Shown one piece after another: positions 35,457 to 44,997 of a stretch of 64,000 nt of DNA. The notes under the pieces were generated by a model that had not been told where the DNA came from, made no database searches, and saw only the letters and a list, made by a program, of their open reading frames with translations. The DNA is taken from contig CAZPGY010000005.1 of assembly GCA_964586655.1 (NCBI GenBank), forward strand, positions 62,001 through 126,000. Direction: 5' to 3'. Both the position numbers and the translations under genes were made by a program. Source of the DNA: JAJYSO01 sp964586655 (lineage in GTDB: Bacteria; Bacteroidota; Bacteroidia; Flavobacteriales; Flavobacteriaceae). How positions within the stretch are numbered: the first letter of the stretch is position 1; every line of letters starts with the position of its first letter.

Positions 35457-36289
35457 AAGTAAAACTGATCTTTTTTATAGGGTTGTTTCTTTCTTTGAGC
35501 GGCCATGCGCAAACCCAAACCGGGAAAGCATCTTTTTATGCCGATAGGTTCTCCGGGAGACTCACCGCCAATGGAGAGCGGTTTAATCCCAAAAAATTTA
35601 CTGCCGCTCATCGTCATTTGCCTTTTGATACTAAAGTATTGGTCACCAATTTGGCCAATAATAAATCTGTTGTCGTCCGCATCAATGACCGGGGGCCCTA
35701 TGTGAGCGGCCGCATTATCGATTTGTCTCATGCCGCTGCTAAAAAGCTTGGATTTATTAAAAAAGGAGTCACCGATGTGGTCATTAAAGTAGTAGATGAA
35801 AATACGGTAGTCGATGGCAAACTGATTGAGAATACAAAAGATTTAGTTGCCACAAGCTCCAAAACTCGCCGAAAAAGTAAAAAACAATCCAAGCGGGTCG
35901 AGAAAAATGCTAAAAAGCAGGCTGAGCAGGCGGAAGAAGCACCAACAACCAAGAAGGTGAAAACAGATTCGGCCATTGTTGAAGCTACGGAGTTTTATAC
36001 CTTGCAAACAGAGCGTTCCAAACCCAAAGGCTATGGCGTGCAAATCGGCACTTTTGAGGAAGGAATTAACTTCTTACGATTGGCCAGTAGATTAACCGGT
36101 CAATACCAAAAAAGACTTACGGCAGAAGTCAAGAGAGTAAATGAAACCCAGGTCTATAGTATTATTATCGGTGATTTCTCAAGTAAGGATAAAGCCGAAG
36201 AATTTAAAGAAGAAGTGCGAAAAGATTACCCCGGTGCATTTATTGTCAATTTTTCGGAAACAAAAAAAACACTAAGCAGCGATGAGTAA
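35453..36289 (+). CDS. rlpA: RlpA-like septal ring lytic transglycosylase with SPOR domain
   Basis: A 278-residue protein with a signal peptide (KVKLIFFIGLFLSLSGHA). A DPBB domain follows with the hallmark TGKASFYADRFSGRLTANGE, AAHRHLPFDTKVLVTN and INDRGPYVSGRIIDLS, including the catalytic aspartate of RlpA. A basic linker (about 140-175) leads to a C-terminal SPOR domain (YGVQIGTFEEGINFLRL ... VYSIIIGDFSSKDKAEEF) that binds denuded glycan at the septum. It cuts naked glycan strands during daughter-cell separation. No lipobox is seen, so it is likely soluble in the periplasm. Overlaps serA by 4 bases and the SDR gene by 8. Confidence 0.92.
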   Translation: MKVKLIFFIGLFLSLSGHAQTQTGKASFYADRFSGRLTANGERFNPKKFTAAHRHLPFDTKVLVTNLANNKSVVVRINDRGPYVSGRIIDLSHAAAKKLGFIKKGVTDVVIKVVDENTVVDGKLIENTKDLVATSSKTRRKSKKQSKRVEKNAKKQAEQAEEAPTTKKVKTDSAIVEATEFYTLQTERSKPKGYGVQIGTFEEGINFLRLASRLTGQYQKRLTAEVKRVNETQVYSIIIGDFSSKDKAEEFKEEVRKDYPGAFIVNFSETKKTLSSDE

Positions 36290-36986
36290 ACAAACAGCAT
36301 TGGTCAGCGGCGCTTCCGGTAATCTTGGAAAGGCCGTAGTAGAACATTTCTTGAGTCAAAATTGGCAAGTATGCGGTCTTGTACATCACCAAGGGGAAGA
36401 TTCCGATAGGGAACACTACAGAGAATTTGAAGTTGATTTGACTGATGAAGCTGCTACTGAACAGTGCGTGGAAGCCTGTAAACAACAGGCACAATCAATT
36501 GATGTAGCTGTATTGACCGCAGGAGGGTTTGCCATGGGCGATATAGCCGAAACTTCGCTTGAAGAGTTGAAAAAAATGTACCGACTCAACTTTGAAACTG
36601 CTTACAATTTGATGCGCCCCCTATTGCAGCACATGAAAAAGGAAGGGAAAGGAAAACTCTTTTTTATAGGCTCCAAACCCGGTATGGATACGCGTAAAGG
36701 AAATACTACCGTAGCTTACAGTTTGTCCAAATCCTTGTTGTTTCAATTGGCCAATATGATCAATGCCGATACAAACAATACCGGCGTCGAGGCTTTTGTG
36801 GTGGTTCCCGGCACCATTGATACGCCCCAAAACAGAAAAGCAGTGCCCAAAGCCGATTTTAGCCAGTGGGAAAAACCCGAAGATATTGCTGAGCTTATCG
36901 GGAAATATGCTGAAAAAACTCAGTCCGTCGCTACAGAAAACTCAGTTATTCTTGTGGATTCGGCATTAAAGGAATTGGGCAAGTGA
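36282..36986 (+). CDS. Short-chain dehydrogenase/reductase
   Basis: A 234-residue classical SDR. The Rossmann motif TALVSGASGNLGKAV binds NAD(P); the catalytic residues are in FFIGSKPGMD (Ser) and AYSLSKSLL (Tyr-x-x-x-Lys). VLTAGGFAMGD replaces the usual NNAG motif, a pattern shared with C-factor and dihydropteridine reductase-like SDRs. The substrate cannot be assigned. Its start overlaps the last eight bases of rlpA, so it closes the serA-rlpA-SDR run. Confidence 0.88.
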   Translation: MSKQTALVSGASGNLGKAVVEHFLSQNWQVCGLVHHQGEDSDREHYREFEVDLTDEAATEQCVEACKQQAQSIDVAVLTAGGFAMGDIAETSLEELKKMYRLNFETAYNLMRPLLQHMKKEGKGKLFFIGSKPGMDTRKGNTTVAYSLSKSLLFQLANMINADTNNTGVEAFVVVPGTIDTPQNRKAVPKADFSQWEKPEDIAELIGKYAEKTQSVATENSVILVDSALKELGK

Positions 36987-37160
36987 TGTCAAATTCCATG
37001 CATGTCTATGCCTCGCTAACCGGGTGGCAAAAGAATCTGCATTAATCTGATGTTGAGGCTTAAATTTCAATCCCTGCGTTAAAGATGCTTGTCTGGCGGA
37101 AAAGGCAGATTCTTTGCCTTGGCCTTCAAAATTCACCCTGTAAATTTTTGGACCAATACC
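36987..37160. repeat. Degenerate family B-like sequence
   Basis: TAAATTTCAATCCCTGCGTT (near 37060-37080), GGCAGATTCTTTGCCTTGGC and CTTCAAAATTCACCC match, in the same order, the interior of the element at 56300-56456 (AAATTTCAAATCTCTGCGTT, GGCAGGCTTTTTGCCTTGAC, TTTTGAAATTTTTACG). No terminal repeats are preserved. Confidence 0.45.
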
Positions 37161-37162
37161 CA

Positions 37163-37209
37163 AAAAAAACCGTTTGAAAGGTTTTCTCCGGAGAGAACCC
37201 TTCAAACGG
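37163..37209 (-). terminator. Strong terminator of the glutamate synthase-like gene
   Basis: CCGTTTGAAAGGTT (37170-37183) pairs with AACCCTTCAAACGG (37196-37209) with one mismatch. On the minus strand the stem is followed by a run of eight T (37162-37169), 25 bp after the stop codon. Confidence 0.88.
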
Positions 37210-37233
37210 ACAGATTCTACCTGAATTAAGGGG

Positions 37234-38859
37234 CTAATAAACAGGTTTATGAAAATTGCTCTCAGGTGCCGGGACGCCCCATTGATGCATATTGGCATTT
37301 TTAAAATCGAGGCTGTATTTTTCGGGAATATCTCCTTCGCGCATAGAGCCCACTTTAATAGAAGGGAAGATCTCCTCATAGGTAATCATCTCATTGAGGG
37401 AAATGCGTCTGTAAATGTGAGATCGGGTGAGGTATTTGACCTCATTTAAGCCGGAAGCTCCCAAGAGTTCAACAAAGTTTTTGATGGTTTTTTCGTGATA
37501 ACTTGCCACCCGGTGTTTTTTGTCCTCGACCACTAATCCGGTAGTTAATTGTGGGTCTTGGGTGGTAATTCCGGTGGGGCATTTGTTGGTGTTGCACAAC
37601 AAAGCCTGAATACAGCCCAAAGCCAGTTTGTTGGCACGAGCTTGATAGCACACATCGGCACCCAGCGCAATGGCACGCGCCACGTGAAAGGCTGAGGTGA
37701 TTTTTCCTGAAGCAAAAATTTTGATGTGTTTTCTAATGTCCAGCCCGTTTAAAATGTTGTGTACAAAATCGAGTGCATCAATTAAAGGAGCTCCCACATA
37801 GTTGGAAAACTCCGGAGGGGCTGCTCCTGTTCCGCCTTCGCCACCATCAACCGCGACATAATCAGGATAGATATCCAGTTCAATCATGGCTTGACAAATA
37901 GAAATAAATTCGCTTTTGTGACCTATACACAATTTAAAGCCCACTGGTTTTCCGCCGGATAGATCCCTCAATTTTTGGATGAATTGCACCATCTCATAAG
38001 GGGTGTTAAAAGCAGAGTGATAAGGAGGAGAGGCCACTTTTCGATGAGGTTTAATGTGGCGTATGTGTGCAATCTCTTCAGAGTTTTTAGAAGCCGGAAG
38101 TATTCCTCCATGTCCCGGTTTAGCACCCTGTGAGAGTTTGAGCTCGATCATTTTGACGTTTTCTATTTTGGCTTTCTCGGCAAATAAATCCGGATTAAAA
38201 TTTCCTTCCTCATCACGACAACCAAAATAACCGGTGCCGATTTGCCAAATTAAGTCTCCGCCGTGCTTCAAGTGGTATTTGCTCAATCCGCCTTCTCCGG
38301 TATTATGGGCAAAGTTGCCAATTTTAGCTCCGGCATTTAAAGCTTCTACAGCATTGGCACTCAAAGCACCAAAACTCATAGCCGAAATGTTTAAAATACT
38401 GGCAGAATAAGGGTGTTTACAACCTTTGTTGCCCACCGTGATCCTCGGATCGTGGTTTAAGGTGTCAAAAGCCTTGGGGGCAATAGAGTGACACATCCAC
38501 TCATACCCTTCTTCATAAAGGTCAAATTGCGTTCCAAAAGGAATGGTATCGCGCACCTCCTTAGCACGCTGATAAACCGTTGAACGGTCTACCTTGTGAA
38601 AAGGGCGTCCGTCAATGTCAGACTCAATGAAATATTGGTATAACTTAGGGCGCAATTCCTCCATCACATAACGAAGTCGACCCGTCAATGGGAAAGTACG
38701 CCTAATGGTATGCTTTTTCTGAAACATGTCATAATAACCCATGATGGTCAATACCAATATAATGGCCAATAACACATACCAGTTCGAACTTAGAAAAATT
38801 GATAAGCCCAAAGTAACAATCAGGGCTATGCTTGATATAATTACAAACTGTCTTCGCAT
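37234..38859 (-). CDS. FMN-binding glutamate synthase family protein, membrane-anchored
   Basis: A 541-residue protein. Two N-terminal hydrophobic stretches (QFVIISSIALIVTLGLSIFL, WYVLLAIILVLTIMGYY) precede a domain like the central FMN/Fe-S part of glutamate synthase. Motifs: NISAMSFGALSANAVEALN, NTGEGGLSKYHLKHGGD, VDGGEGGTGAAPPEFSNYVG (FMN phosphate) and the cysteine region LLCNTNKCPTGITTQDP, as in archaeal-type GltB. The amidotransferase and GXGXG domains of the full enzyme are absent. Such stand-alone proteins are widespread in Bacteroidota; their reaction is uncertain. Confidence 0.88.
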   Translation of the reverse strand: MRRQFVIISSIALIVTLGLSIFLSSNWYVLLAIILVLTIMGYYDMFQKKHTIRRTFPLTGRLRYVMEELRPKLYQYFIESDIDGRPFHKVDRSTVYQRAKEVRDTIPFGTQFDLYEEGYEWMCHSIAPKAFDTLNHDPRITVGNKGCKHPYSASILNISAMSFGALSANAVEALNAGAKIGNFAHNTGEGGLSKYHLKHGGDLIWQIGTGYFGCRDEEGNFNPDLFAEKAKIENVKMIELKLSQGAKPGHGGILPASKNSEEIAHIRHIKPHRKVASPPYHSAFNTPYEMVQFIQKLRDLSGGKPVGFKLCIGHKSEFISICQAMIELDIYPDYVAVDGGEGGTGAAPPEFSNYVGAPLIDALDFVHNILNGLDIRKHIKIFASGKITSAFHVARAIALGADVCYQARANKLALGCIQALLCNTNKCPTGITTQDPQLTTGLVVEDKKHRVASYHEKTIKNFVELLGASGLNEVKYLTRSHIYRRISLNEMITYEEIFPSIKVGSMREGDIPEKYSLDFKNANMHQWGVPAPESNFHKPVY

Positions 38860-39596
38860 TTTTTTTTAGCTCTTTTTATTAAAAATAAATACTTTACAAT
38901 TGCTCGAAAAAAGCGGATTCAAAGCCTGCCTCAAAAAACGTTTTTATTGTTTATTCCTTCATTTCGAAGGAAAATGTTTCTCTTGCGATCTCTTCAATTC
39001 ATCCCGTCTTCAATGAGAAGAAGGTAGAATTGAACGGAGGCAAACCAGTGATAAGCCGCTGTTCTAAAATTGATTAAAATTAATGCTTATTCCTTTTTAA
39101 ACCCAAAGGTAAATCGAGCTTTTTTGATCTCGCTGTCATTTAGAACGAATCTAAATAGTGATTTGTTTTTTGGGCAATAAGGAAAAGCGTATCGAGAGCT
39201 CCGTTTAGGCCAAAGAAATTGTTTCATCGGCAAAATACAGATCACTGATTTTAAGCATGAGCAAAGAACGTTTATTCAAGGTCAGGTTTGAGACTTATAA
39301 GGAGAGTATGGCCAAAGCCTCCTCCATTTTTAAAATCTCCGAAACCGATTCTGTTTCCGGGCCAAAAATACCAATAAATAATTGTCAAAGGACTAATAAA
39401 ACACCAAATATCTATATTTTGAAAGGGTATAAATTATTCAGTTTTTTTAAGGTTCTGAGACTCTTTTTTTCTTATTTATGAAGACGAGCAGCACGGGAGT
39501 AGTCAATATGACCAATTTCTGCCGTGTGAAAACCTTGTTCTTTAGATTTGTTATCGTATTTTTGCCTAACTTATTTTTAATCCATAAATAGAAATT
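38860..39596. other. Intergenic region (737 bp) between divergent genes
   Basis: No convincing gene. A minus-strand -7 box TACCTTTG (39111-39104) could serve the glutamate synthase-like gene with a leader of about 240 nt. The plus-strand promoter of lpdA is at 39535-39564. A 74-codon frame at 39257-39481 has no family look and is not called. Confidence 0.55.
39535..39564 (+). promoter_or_regulatory. Promoter of lpdA
   Basis: TTG (39535-39537) and TATTTTTG (39557-39564) are spaced by 19 bp, matching the Bacteroidota -33/-7 consensus. The lpdA ATG is 33 bp downstream. Confidence 0.7.
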
Positions 39597-41009
39597 ATGA
39601 GCACTTACGACGTTGCTGTCATTGGATCGGGACCCGGAGGCTATGTTGCGGCCATTCGTTGCGCCCAACTCGGAATGAAGACAGCCATCATAGAAAAGTA
39701 TTCAACCATGGGTGGAACCTGCCTCAATGTGGGCTGTATTCCTTCAAAAGCCCTTTTGGATTCTTCACATCATTATGAAGATGCCCTTCATCATTTTGAG
39801 GAGCACGGAATTGATTTGCCGGGAAAGGGTAAAGTGAAATTGAACCTTAAAAAGATGATGGAGCGTAAGTCTTCAGTGGTAGAACAAACCACCAAAGGGA
39901 TTGAATTCTTGATGAATAAGAACAAGGTAGATACTTATGAAGGCGTGGGCTCATTTGAAGACAAAACCCATATTAAAATTACCCCCGAGAAAGGGAAAGC
40001 TCAAACCATTGAAGCCAAGAAAACCATTATTGCTACCGGTAGTAAACCCGCCAGCTTGCCGTTTATCGATATCGATAAGAAAAGCATCATTACTTCCACT
40101 GAATTGTTGAGCTTAAACAAAGTTCCTAAACACCTTTTGATTATTGGTGGCGGAGTAATTGGCTTGGAGCTTGGGCAGGTCTATAAACGTCTTGGTGCAG
40201 AGGTTACGGTTATTGAATATATGGATCGCATTATTCCCACGATGGATAAAGACCAGAGTAAGGAATTAAAGAAGGTTATGAAAAAACAGGGCGTGAAATT
40301 TGCGCTAAAACACCAAGTTAAATCTGTTGAGAAAAAAGGAAAGCAGGTGGTGGTTAAAGCGACCGATAAAAAAGATAAGGAAGTAGAATTCAAAGGCGAT
40401 TACTGCCTGGTTTCTGTGGGGAGAAAACCTTATACTGAAGGCTTGAATGCCGATAAAGCCGGTGTTAAAATTGATGATCGCGGTAAAATTGAGGTCAACG
40501 ATCAGTTGCAAACCAGTGCCGATAATATTTATGCCATCGGCGATGTGATTAAAGGAGCCATGCTCGCTCACAAAGCCGAAGAAGAAGCGGTGCTCGTAGC
40601 CGAACAACTCGATGGCCAAAAGCCACATATCAATTACAACTTGATTCCGAGTGTGGTTTATACATGGCCCGAAGTGGCATCGGTGGGCAAAACCGAAGAA
40701 CAGCTGAAAACGGATAAAGTAGATTATAAGTCCGGTAAATTTCCGATGCGTGCCTTAGGCCGTTCTCGTGCAAGCGGCGACACGGATGGATTTGTTAAAA
40801 TATTGGCCGATAAGAACACCGATGAAGTTCTTGGGGTACACATGGTTGGCGCTCGTGCTGCCGATATGATTGCAGAAACTGTAGTGGCAATGGAATATCG
40901 AGCCAGTGCCGAAGATATTGCCCGAATCAGTCATGCGCATCCCACCTATACCGAAGCGGTGAAGGAAGCCGCCTTGGCAGCTACTGAAAATCGAGCAATT
41001 CATGTTTAA
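39597..41009 (+). CDS. lpdA: Dihydrolipoyl dehydrogenase (E3)
   Basis: A 470-residue FAD flavoprotein that reoxidises lipoamide in the 2-oxo acid dehydrogenase complexes. FAD motif VAVIGSGPGGYVAAIRCAQL, redox-active disulfide GGTCLNVGCIPSKALL, NAD motif IIGGGVIGLELGQVY, FAD-contact IYAIGDVIKGAMLAHKAEEE and the catalytic HAHPTYTEAVKEA at the dimer interface are all intact. The subunits it serves are elsewhere. It lies just before sucC, giving two TCA-cycle-related genes in a row, each with its own promoter. Confidence 0.96.
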   Translation: MSTYDVAVIGSGPGGYVAAIRCAQLGMKTAIIEKYSTMGGTCLNVGCIPSKALLDSSHHYEDALHHFEEHGIDLPGKGKVKLNLKKMMERKSSVVEQTTKGIEFLMNKNKVDTYEGVGSFEDKTHIKITPEKGKAQTIEAKKTIIATGSKPASLPFIDIDKKSIITSTELLSLNKVPKHLLIIGGGVIGLELGQVYKRLGAEVTVIEYMDRIIPTMDKDQSKELKKVMKKQGVKFALKHQVKSVEKKGKQVVVKATDKKDKEVEFKGDYCLVSVGRKPYTEGLNADKAGVKIDDRGKIEVNDQLQTSADNIYAIGDVIKGAMLAHKAEEEAVLVAEQLDGQKPHINYNLIPSVVYTWPEVASVGKTEEQLKTDKVDYKSGKFPMRALGRSRASGDTDGFVKILADKNTDEVLGVHMVGARAADMIAETVVAMEYRASAEDIARISHAHPTYTEAVKEAALAATENRAIHV

Positions 41010-41059
41010 AGCTTTGTTGCTTTAGGAAGGCTCAATTTAAATATATGTTATTTTCTGCC

Positions 41060-41087
41060 TTGTTTGGCAAAGCGTTCCTTATTTTTG
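41060..41087 (+). promoter_or_regulatory. Promoter of sucC
   Basis: TTG (41060-41062) and TATTTTTG (41080-41087) with a 17-bp spacer, 38 bp before the ATG at 41125. GCGTTCC and GGAACGC (41072-41078 and 41089-41095) form a small palindrome around the -7 box, a possible operator. Confidence 0.7.
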
Positions 41088-41124
41088 CGGAACGCTTAAA
41101 AAATCATTGAAAAAAAATAAGTTT

Positions 41125-42318
41125 ATGAACTTACACGAATATCAAGCAAAAGGAATATTAAGCGATTACGGTGTGCGCATTCAACGCGGCATCGTCGCAA
41201 CAACCCCTCAGGAAGCCGTTGAAGCTGCCAAAAAACTAACCGAAGAAACCGGCACCGGATGGCATGTGATTAAAGCACAAGTACATGCCGGAGGTCGAGG
41301 AAAAGGCGGTGGTGTCAAATTGGCCAAAAACCTGCAAGAGGTAGAGCAATATGCAGATGAAATTATTGGAATGAATCTGGTGACGCCACAAACTTCAAAG
41401 GAAGGAAAACACGTCAACCAAATCATGGTTACTGAGGATGCTTATTATCCCGGCGACAGCGAACCCGAAGAATATTATATGTCGGTCTTGTTAAATCGGG
41501 CTACCGGAAAAGTGATGATCATGTATTCTCCCGAAGGTGGAATGGATATTGAAACTGTGGCCGAAGAAACTCCGGAAAAAGTATTTAAAGAAGAAATTGA
41601 TCCTGCAACCGGTCTATTGCCTTTCCAAGCTCGTCGAATTGCCTTTAATTTGGGCTTGTCCGGCGCTGCTTTCAAAGAGATGTGCAAATTTGTCCCCAAG
41701 CTCTATAGCGCTTACGCAGGGGCAGATGCTTCTTTGTTTGAAATCAACCCGGTGTTGAAAACCAGTGACGATAAAATCTTGGCCGTCGATGCCAAAGTAA
41801 GCTTAGATGATAATGCGCTTTTCCGTCATAAGGATTATGCTGAACTTCGCGATGAACGTGAGGAAAATCCTGTGGATGTAGAAGCTCGAAAAGCCGGATT
41901 AAACTATGTTGACCTTGATGGCAACGTGGGCTGTATGGTGAATGGCGCCGGATTGGCCATGGCTACGATGGACTTGATTAAACAGTCAGGAGGAAGCCCC
42001 GCCAACTTTCTCGATGTAGGTGGAACGGCTGATGCCAAAAGAGTGGAACAAGCTTTTGAATTGATTTTGAAAGACGATAAAGTAGAGGCTATTTTGGTCA
42101 ATATCTTTGGCGGAATTGTCCGCTGTGACCGAGTAGCACAAGGCGTTATCGACGCCTATAAAAGTATGGGCGATAAAATTAATGTCCCTATTATTGTCCG
42201 TTTACAAGGAACCAATGCCGATGTTGCTAAAAAATTGATTGACGACAGCGGCTTAAACGTATTGTCTGCAGTTGAATTTAAAGAAGCTGCCGATAAAGTA
42301 CATAGCGTGGTTAACTAA
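41125..42318 (+). CDS. sucC: Succinyl-CoA synthetase beta subunit (ADP-forming)
   Basis: A 397-residue ATP-grasp protein. The start MNLHEYQAKGILSDYGVRIQ (ATG 41125) is the conserved N terminus; an upstream in-frame TTG at 41107 is rejected. Motifs: VIKAQVHAGGRGKGGGVKLA (ATP-grasp), FEINPVLKTSDDKILAVDAK (Mg2+ ligands), GAGLAMATMDLIKQSGGSPA and NIFGGIVRCDRVAQGV. With SucD it interconverts succinyl-CoA and succinate. sucD is not adjacent; sucC stands alone here, followed by a strong terminator. Length is slightly above the E. coli protein. Confidence 0.95.
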   Translation: MNLHEYQAKGILSDYGVRIQRGIVATTPQEAVEAAKKLTEETGTGWHVIKAQVHAGGRGKGGGVKLAKNLQEVEQYADEIIGMNLVTPQTSKEGKHVNQIMVTEDAYYPGDSEPEEYYMSVLLNRATGKVMIMYSPEGGMDIETVAEETPEKVFKEEIDPATGLLPFQARRIAFNLGLSGAAFKEMCKFVPKLYSAYAGADASLFEINPVLKTSDDKILAVDAKVSLDDNALFRHKDYAELRDEREENPVDVEARKAGLNYVDLDGNVGCMVNGAGLAMATMDLIKQSGGSPANFLDVGGTADAKRVEQAFELILKDDKVEAILVNIFGGIVRCDRVAQGVIDAYKSMGDKINVPIIVRLQGTNADVAKKLIDDSGLNVLSAVEFKEAADKVHSVVN

Positions 42319-42350
42319 AGGTATAACAAAGCCACGGTTGCAAAACTCCC

Positions 42351-42387
42351 AAAAAAATCCCGCTGATCGATCAGCGGGATTTTTTTT
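42351..42387. terminator. Perfect bidirectional terminator between sucC and maeB
   Basis: AAAAAAATCCCGCTGA (42351-42366) pairs perfectly with TCAGCGGGATTTTTTT (42371-42386) around a TCGA loop. Long A- and T-runs on both sides make it effective for sucC (+) and maeB (-). Confidence 0.93.
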
Positions 42388-42463
42388 GGGTTATTTTCTT
42401 GCTCCTTATGGCGGAGTTGGCATTATACCAATTATACCTATAAAAATAGCCCGATATTTAGCC

Positions 42464-42535
42464 TGTCCCGGAAAATTCATGAGGTTTATTTTAGGTGAAT
42501 TTTTCGAGCTATTTCAATAAGCACTTTCGTATTAT
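42464..42535. repeat. Truncated composite of family A and family B elements
   Basis: CCCGGAAAATTCATGAGGTT (from 42466) followed by TATTTTAGG is the left end of family A. It is joined directly to CGAGCTATTTCAATAAGCAC followed by TTTCGTATTATT, the right end of family B. The interiors of both are deleted. The TTA at 42532-42534 is the maeB stop codon on the minus strand. Confidence 0.65.
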
Positions 42536-44817
42536 TTCAAATTTCCTCGTTCTTTCTCTTGTGCATCCACCACAACTACTGCGGTCATATTGACCATTTC
42601 TTGTACGCTGGCACCGAGTTGTAAAATGTGAACAGGTTTAGACAATCCCATGATGATGGGGCCTACAGAGTCGCTTCCTTCCAATTCCTTAATCAGTTTA
42701 TAAGTGGAATTGGCAGAAACCAAATTGGGATAAATCAAAGTGTTGACCTTTCGATCGGCAATTCTGGAAAAAGGAAAGTTCCGTTCTCGCATACTTTTGT
42801 TTAAAGCAAAATCGGCTTGAATCTCTCCGTCTACCAATAGCTGGGGATGATTTTCGTGTAAGATTTTCACGGCCTGTTTTACTTTTCGTGCCTGGGGGGC
42901 CTTGGAAGAACCAAAGTTTCCATAAGACATCATGGCAATCACCGGTTCTACGCCAAAGAGTTTGGCCGTATGTCCCGTCATTTCTGCAATGCGAGCCAAT
43001 TCTTCTGCATTGGGATCAATATTGATAGAGGTGTCGCTAACAAATAAAGGTCCTCTGGAGGTGTTCATCAAGTTGGTGGTTGCTACTCGCGAAACGCCTT
43101 CTTGGGTTTCAATCAAATCTAAAATGGGTTTTAAAACAATCGGATATGCTCTGGAATATCCGGATAACAAGGCATCAGCATCTCCTTCATTGACCATCAT
43201 GGCGGCAAAATAGTTGCGTTCTCGCATCAGTTTCTGCGCATCCAATTTGGTAATGCCGTTGCGTTTGCGCGCCTGCCAAAAAATATCGGCATAAGCTTGT
43301 AAACGCTCTTGCTGTTCATCGGCTTTGGGGTCTATAATTTGAATGCCTTCATCATTAAATTCAATTTCTTTCATCAATTCTCGGATGATGTCTTTCCGAC
43401 CGAGTAAAATGGGCTCAGCAATACCTTCTTCTTTGGCGATCTGTGCTGTTTTTAACACATCGAGGTGATCGGCTTCTGCATACACCACTTTTTTAGGATT
43501 GGAACGGGCGCGATCGGCAAGCATTCGAGTGATTTTGTTGTTGCTGCCGGTGCGGTTGATGAGTTCGTCTCTATATTTGTCCCAATCTTCAATAGGTTGA
43601 CGCGCCACTCCGCTGTCCATAGCGGCTTTGGCCACTGCCGGTGGGATCTCGGCAATCAGTCGCACATCGAATGGCTTGGGAATGATATAGTCTCGGCCAA
43701 AGGTGAGTTTGGTTTCTCCATAGGTGATGTTGACTTCTTCAGGGACGGTTTTCTTCGCCAAATCGGCCAGGGCGAGTACTGCTGCCTTTTTCATTTCCAA
43801 ATTAATTTCCTTGGCACGGACATCCAAGGCTCCACGGAAAATAAAAGGAAATCCCAGTACATTATTCACTTGATTGGGATAATCACTGCGACCGGTTCCC
43901 ATGATGACATCTGATCGGGTGGCTACAGCTTTGGGATAATCAATTTCCGGATCGGGATTGGCCATGGCAAAAACGATGGGATCTTTGGCCATACTGTTGA
44001 GCATGTCTTCGGAAACAATATCGCCTACCGAAAGTCCGATAAAGGCATCGGCTTCTTTCATGGCATCGGCGAGTGTTTTAATGTTGCGGTCGGTGGCAAA
44101 TTCTGCTTTTTGCTCAGACAAGGTATCGCGGTCTTTTCGGATAACGCCTTTGCTGTCACACATGACAATGTTTTCGGCTTTGGCGCCAAAAGATTTGTAC
44201 AGCCGGGCACAGGAAACAGCTGCAGCACCGGCACCACTGACAACAATCTTGATTTCTCCCATTTTTTTGCCGGCAATTTCGGTGGCATTGAGCAGTGCCG
44301 CCGCCGAAATAATGGCAGTGCCGTGCTGGTCGTCATGCATTACCGGAATGTCGAGTTCTTCTTTTAAACGGTCTTCAATTTCAAAAGCTTCCGGAGCTTT
44401 GATGTCTTCTAAATTGATACCGCCAAAAGTAGGGGCGATGTTTTTTACGGTAGCGATGAATTCCTCTATGTTTTTGGTGTCTACTTCTATGTCAAACACG
44501 TCTATACCGGCAAAAATTTTAAATAACAATCCTTTTCCTTCCATAACCGGTTTGGCTGCTTCAGGCCCAATATCGCCTAAACCCAATACAGCGGTTCCGT
44601 TGGAAATGACCGCCACCAGATTGCCTTTATCGGTGTATCGGTAGGCTTCTTCTTTGTCTTTTTTAATCTCCAAACAAGGATAAGCCACGTGTGGAGAGTA
44701 GGCGATGGATAAATCGCGTTGAGAAGAATATTTTTTAGTGGGAATGACTTCAATCTTACCGGGATATGGTTTTGCGTGATAAACCAGGGCTTCCCGTCGT
44801 TTCCTTTCGTCTTTCAT
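42532..44817 (-). CDS. maeB: NADP-dependent malic enzyme with phosphotransacetylase-like domain
   Basis: A 761-residue fusion that decarboxylates malate to pyruvate. The N-terminal malic enzyme part has AVLGLGDIGPEAAKPVMEGK, the metal site MHDDQHGTAIISAAAL, the NADP motif IVVSGAGAAAVSCARL and VFAMANPDPEI. The C-terminal part (from about residue 430, RARSNPKKVVYAEAD; VADTSINIDPNA-like block VSDTSINIDPNAEELA) is the phosphotransacetylase-like domain, which in MaeB binds acetyl-CoA as a regulator. Length is normal. Its stop codon lies in a truncated B-type repeat end. Supplies NADPH and pyruvate. Confidence 0.95.
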   Translation of the reverse strand: MKDERKRREALVYHAKPYPGKIEVIPTKKYSSQRDLSIAYSPHVAYPCLEIKKDKEEAYRYTDKGNLVAVISNGTAVLGLGDIGPEAAKPVMEGKGLLFKIFAGIDVFDIEVDTKNIEEFIATVKNIAPTFGGINLEDIKAPEAFEIEDRLKEELDIPVMHDDQHGTAIISAAALLNATEIAGKKMGEIKIVVSGAGAAAVSCARLYKSFGAKAENIVMCDSKGVIRKDRDTLSEQKAEFATDRNIKTLADAMKEADAFIGLSVGDIVSEDMLNSMAKDPIVFAMANPDPEIDYPKAVATRSDVIMGTGRSDYPNQVNNVLGFPFIFRGALDVRAKEINLEMKKAAVLALADLAKKTVPEEVNITYGETKLTFGRDYIIPKPFDVRLIAEIPPAVAKAAMDSGVARQPIEDWDKYRDELINRTGSNNKITRMLADRARSNPKKVVYAEADHLDVLKTAQIAKEEGIAEPILLGRKDIIRELMKEIEFNDEGIQIIDPKADEQQERLQAYADIFWQARKRNGITKLDAQKLMRERNYFAAMMVNEGDADALLSGYSRAYPIVLKPILDLIETQEGVSRVATTNLMNTSRGPLFVSDTSINIDPNAEELARIAEMTGHTAKLFGVEPVIAMMSYGNFGSSKAPQARKVKQAVKILHENHPQLLVDGEIQADFALNKSMRERNFPFSRIADRKVNTLIYPNLVSANSTYKLIKELEGSDSVGPIIMGLSKPVHILQLGASVQEMVNMTAVVVVDAQEKERGNLK

Positions 44818-44997
44818 AGAAATGGTTTTAAGTTTTAGTTGCTCTTGTGTGGTTTCTCAAATGCTAAGGTATAAATTTTTAGCTTAGCAAACAGGAATTG
44901 GAGGGGAGTTTGTGAAATGGCAGGAGGAGTTGATTTCAAGAGATGTAGCAATAGAAAAATGGCCTGTGTTCAATTGAGTTTTCGTTTTTCTTTGGGT

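Noticed and set aside
39257..39481. 74-codon plus-strand frame in the glutamate synthase/lpdA intergenic region
   Set aside because: No recognisable family, signal or ribosome-binding context; composition follows the AT-rich intergenic DNA.
43958..44644. 228-codon plus-strand frame opposite maeB
   Set aside because: It is antisense to a clearly coding, motif-rich malic enzyme; serine/leucine-rich translation typical of a shadow frame.
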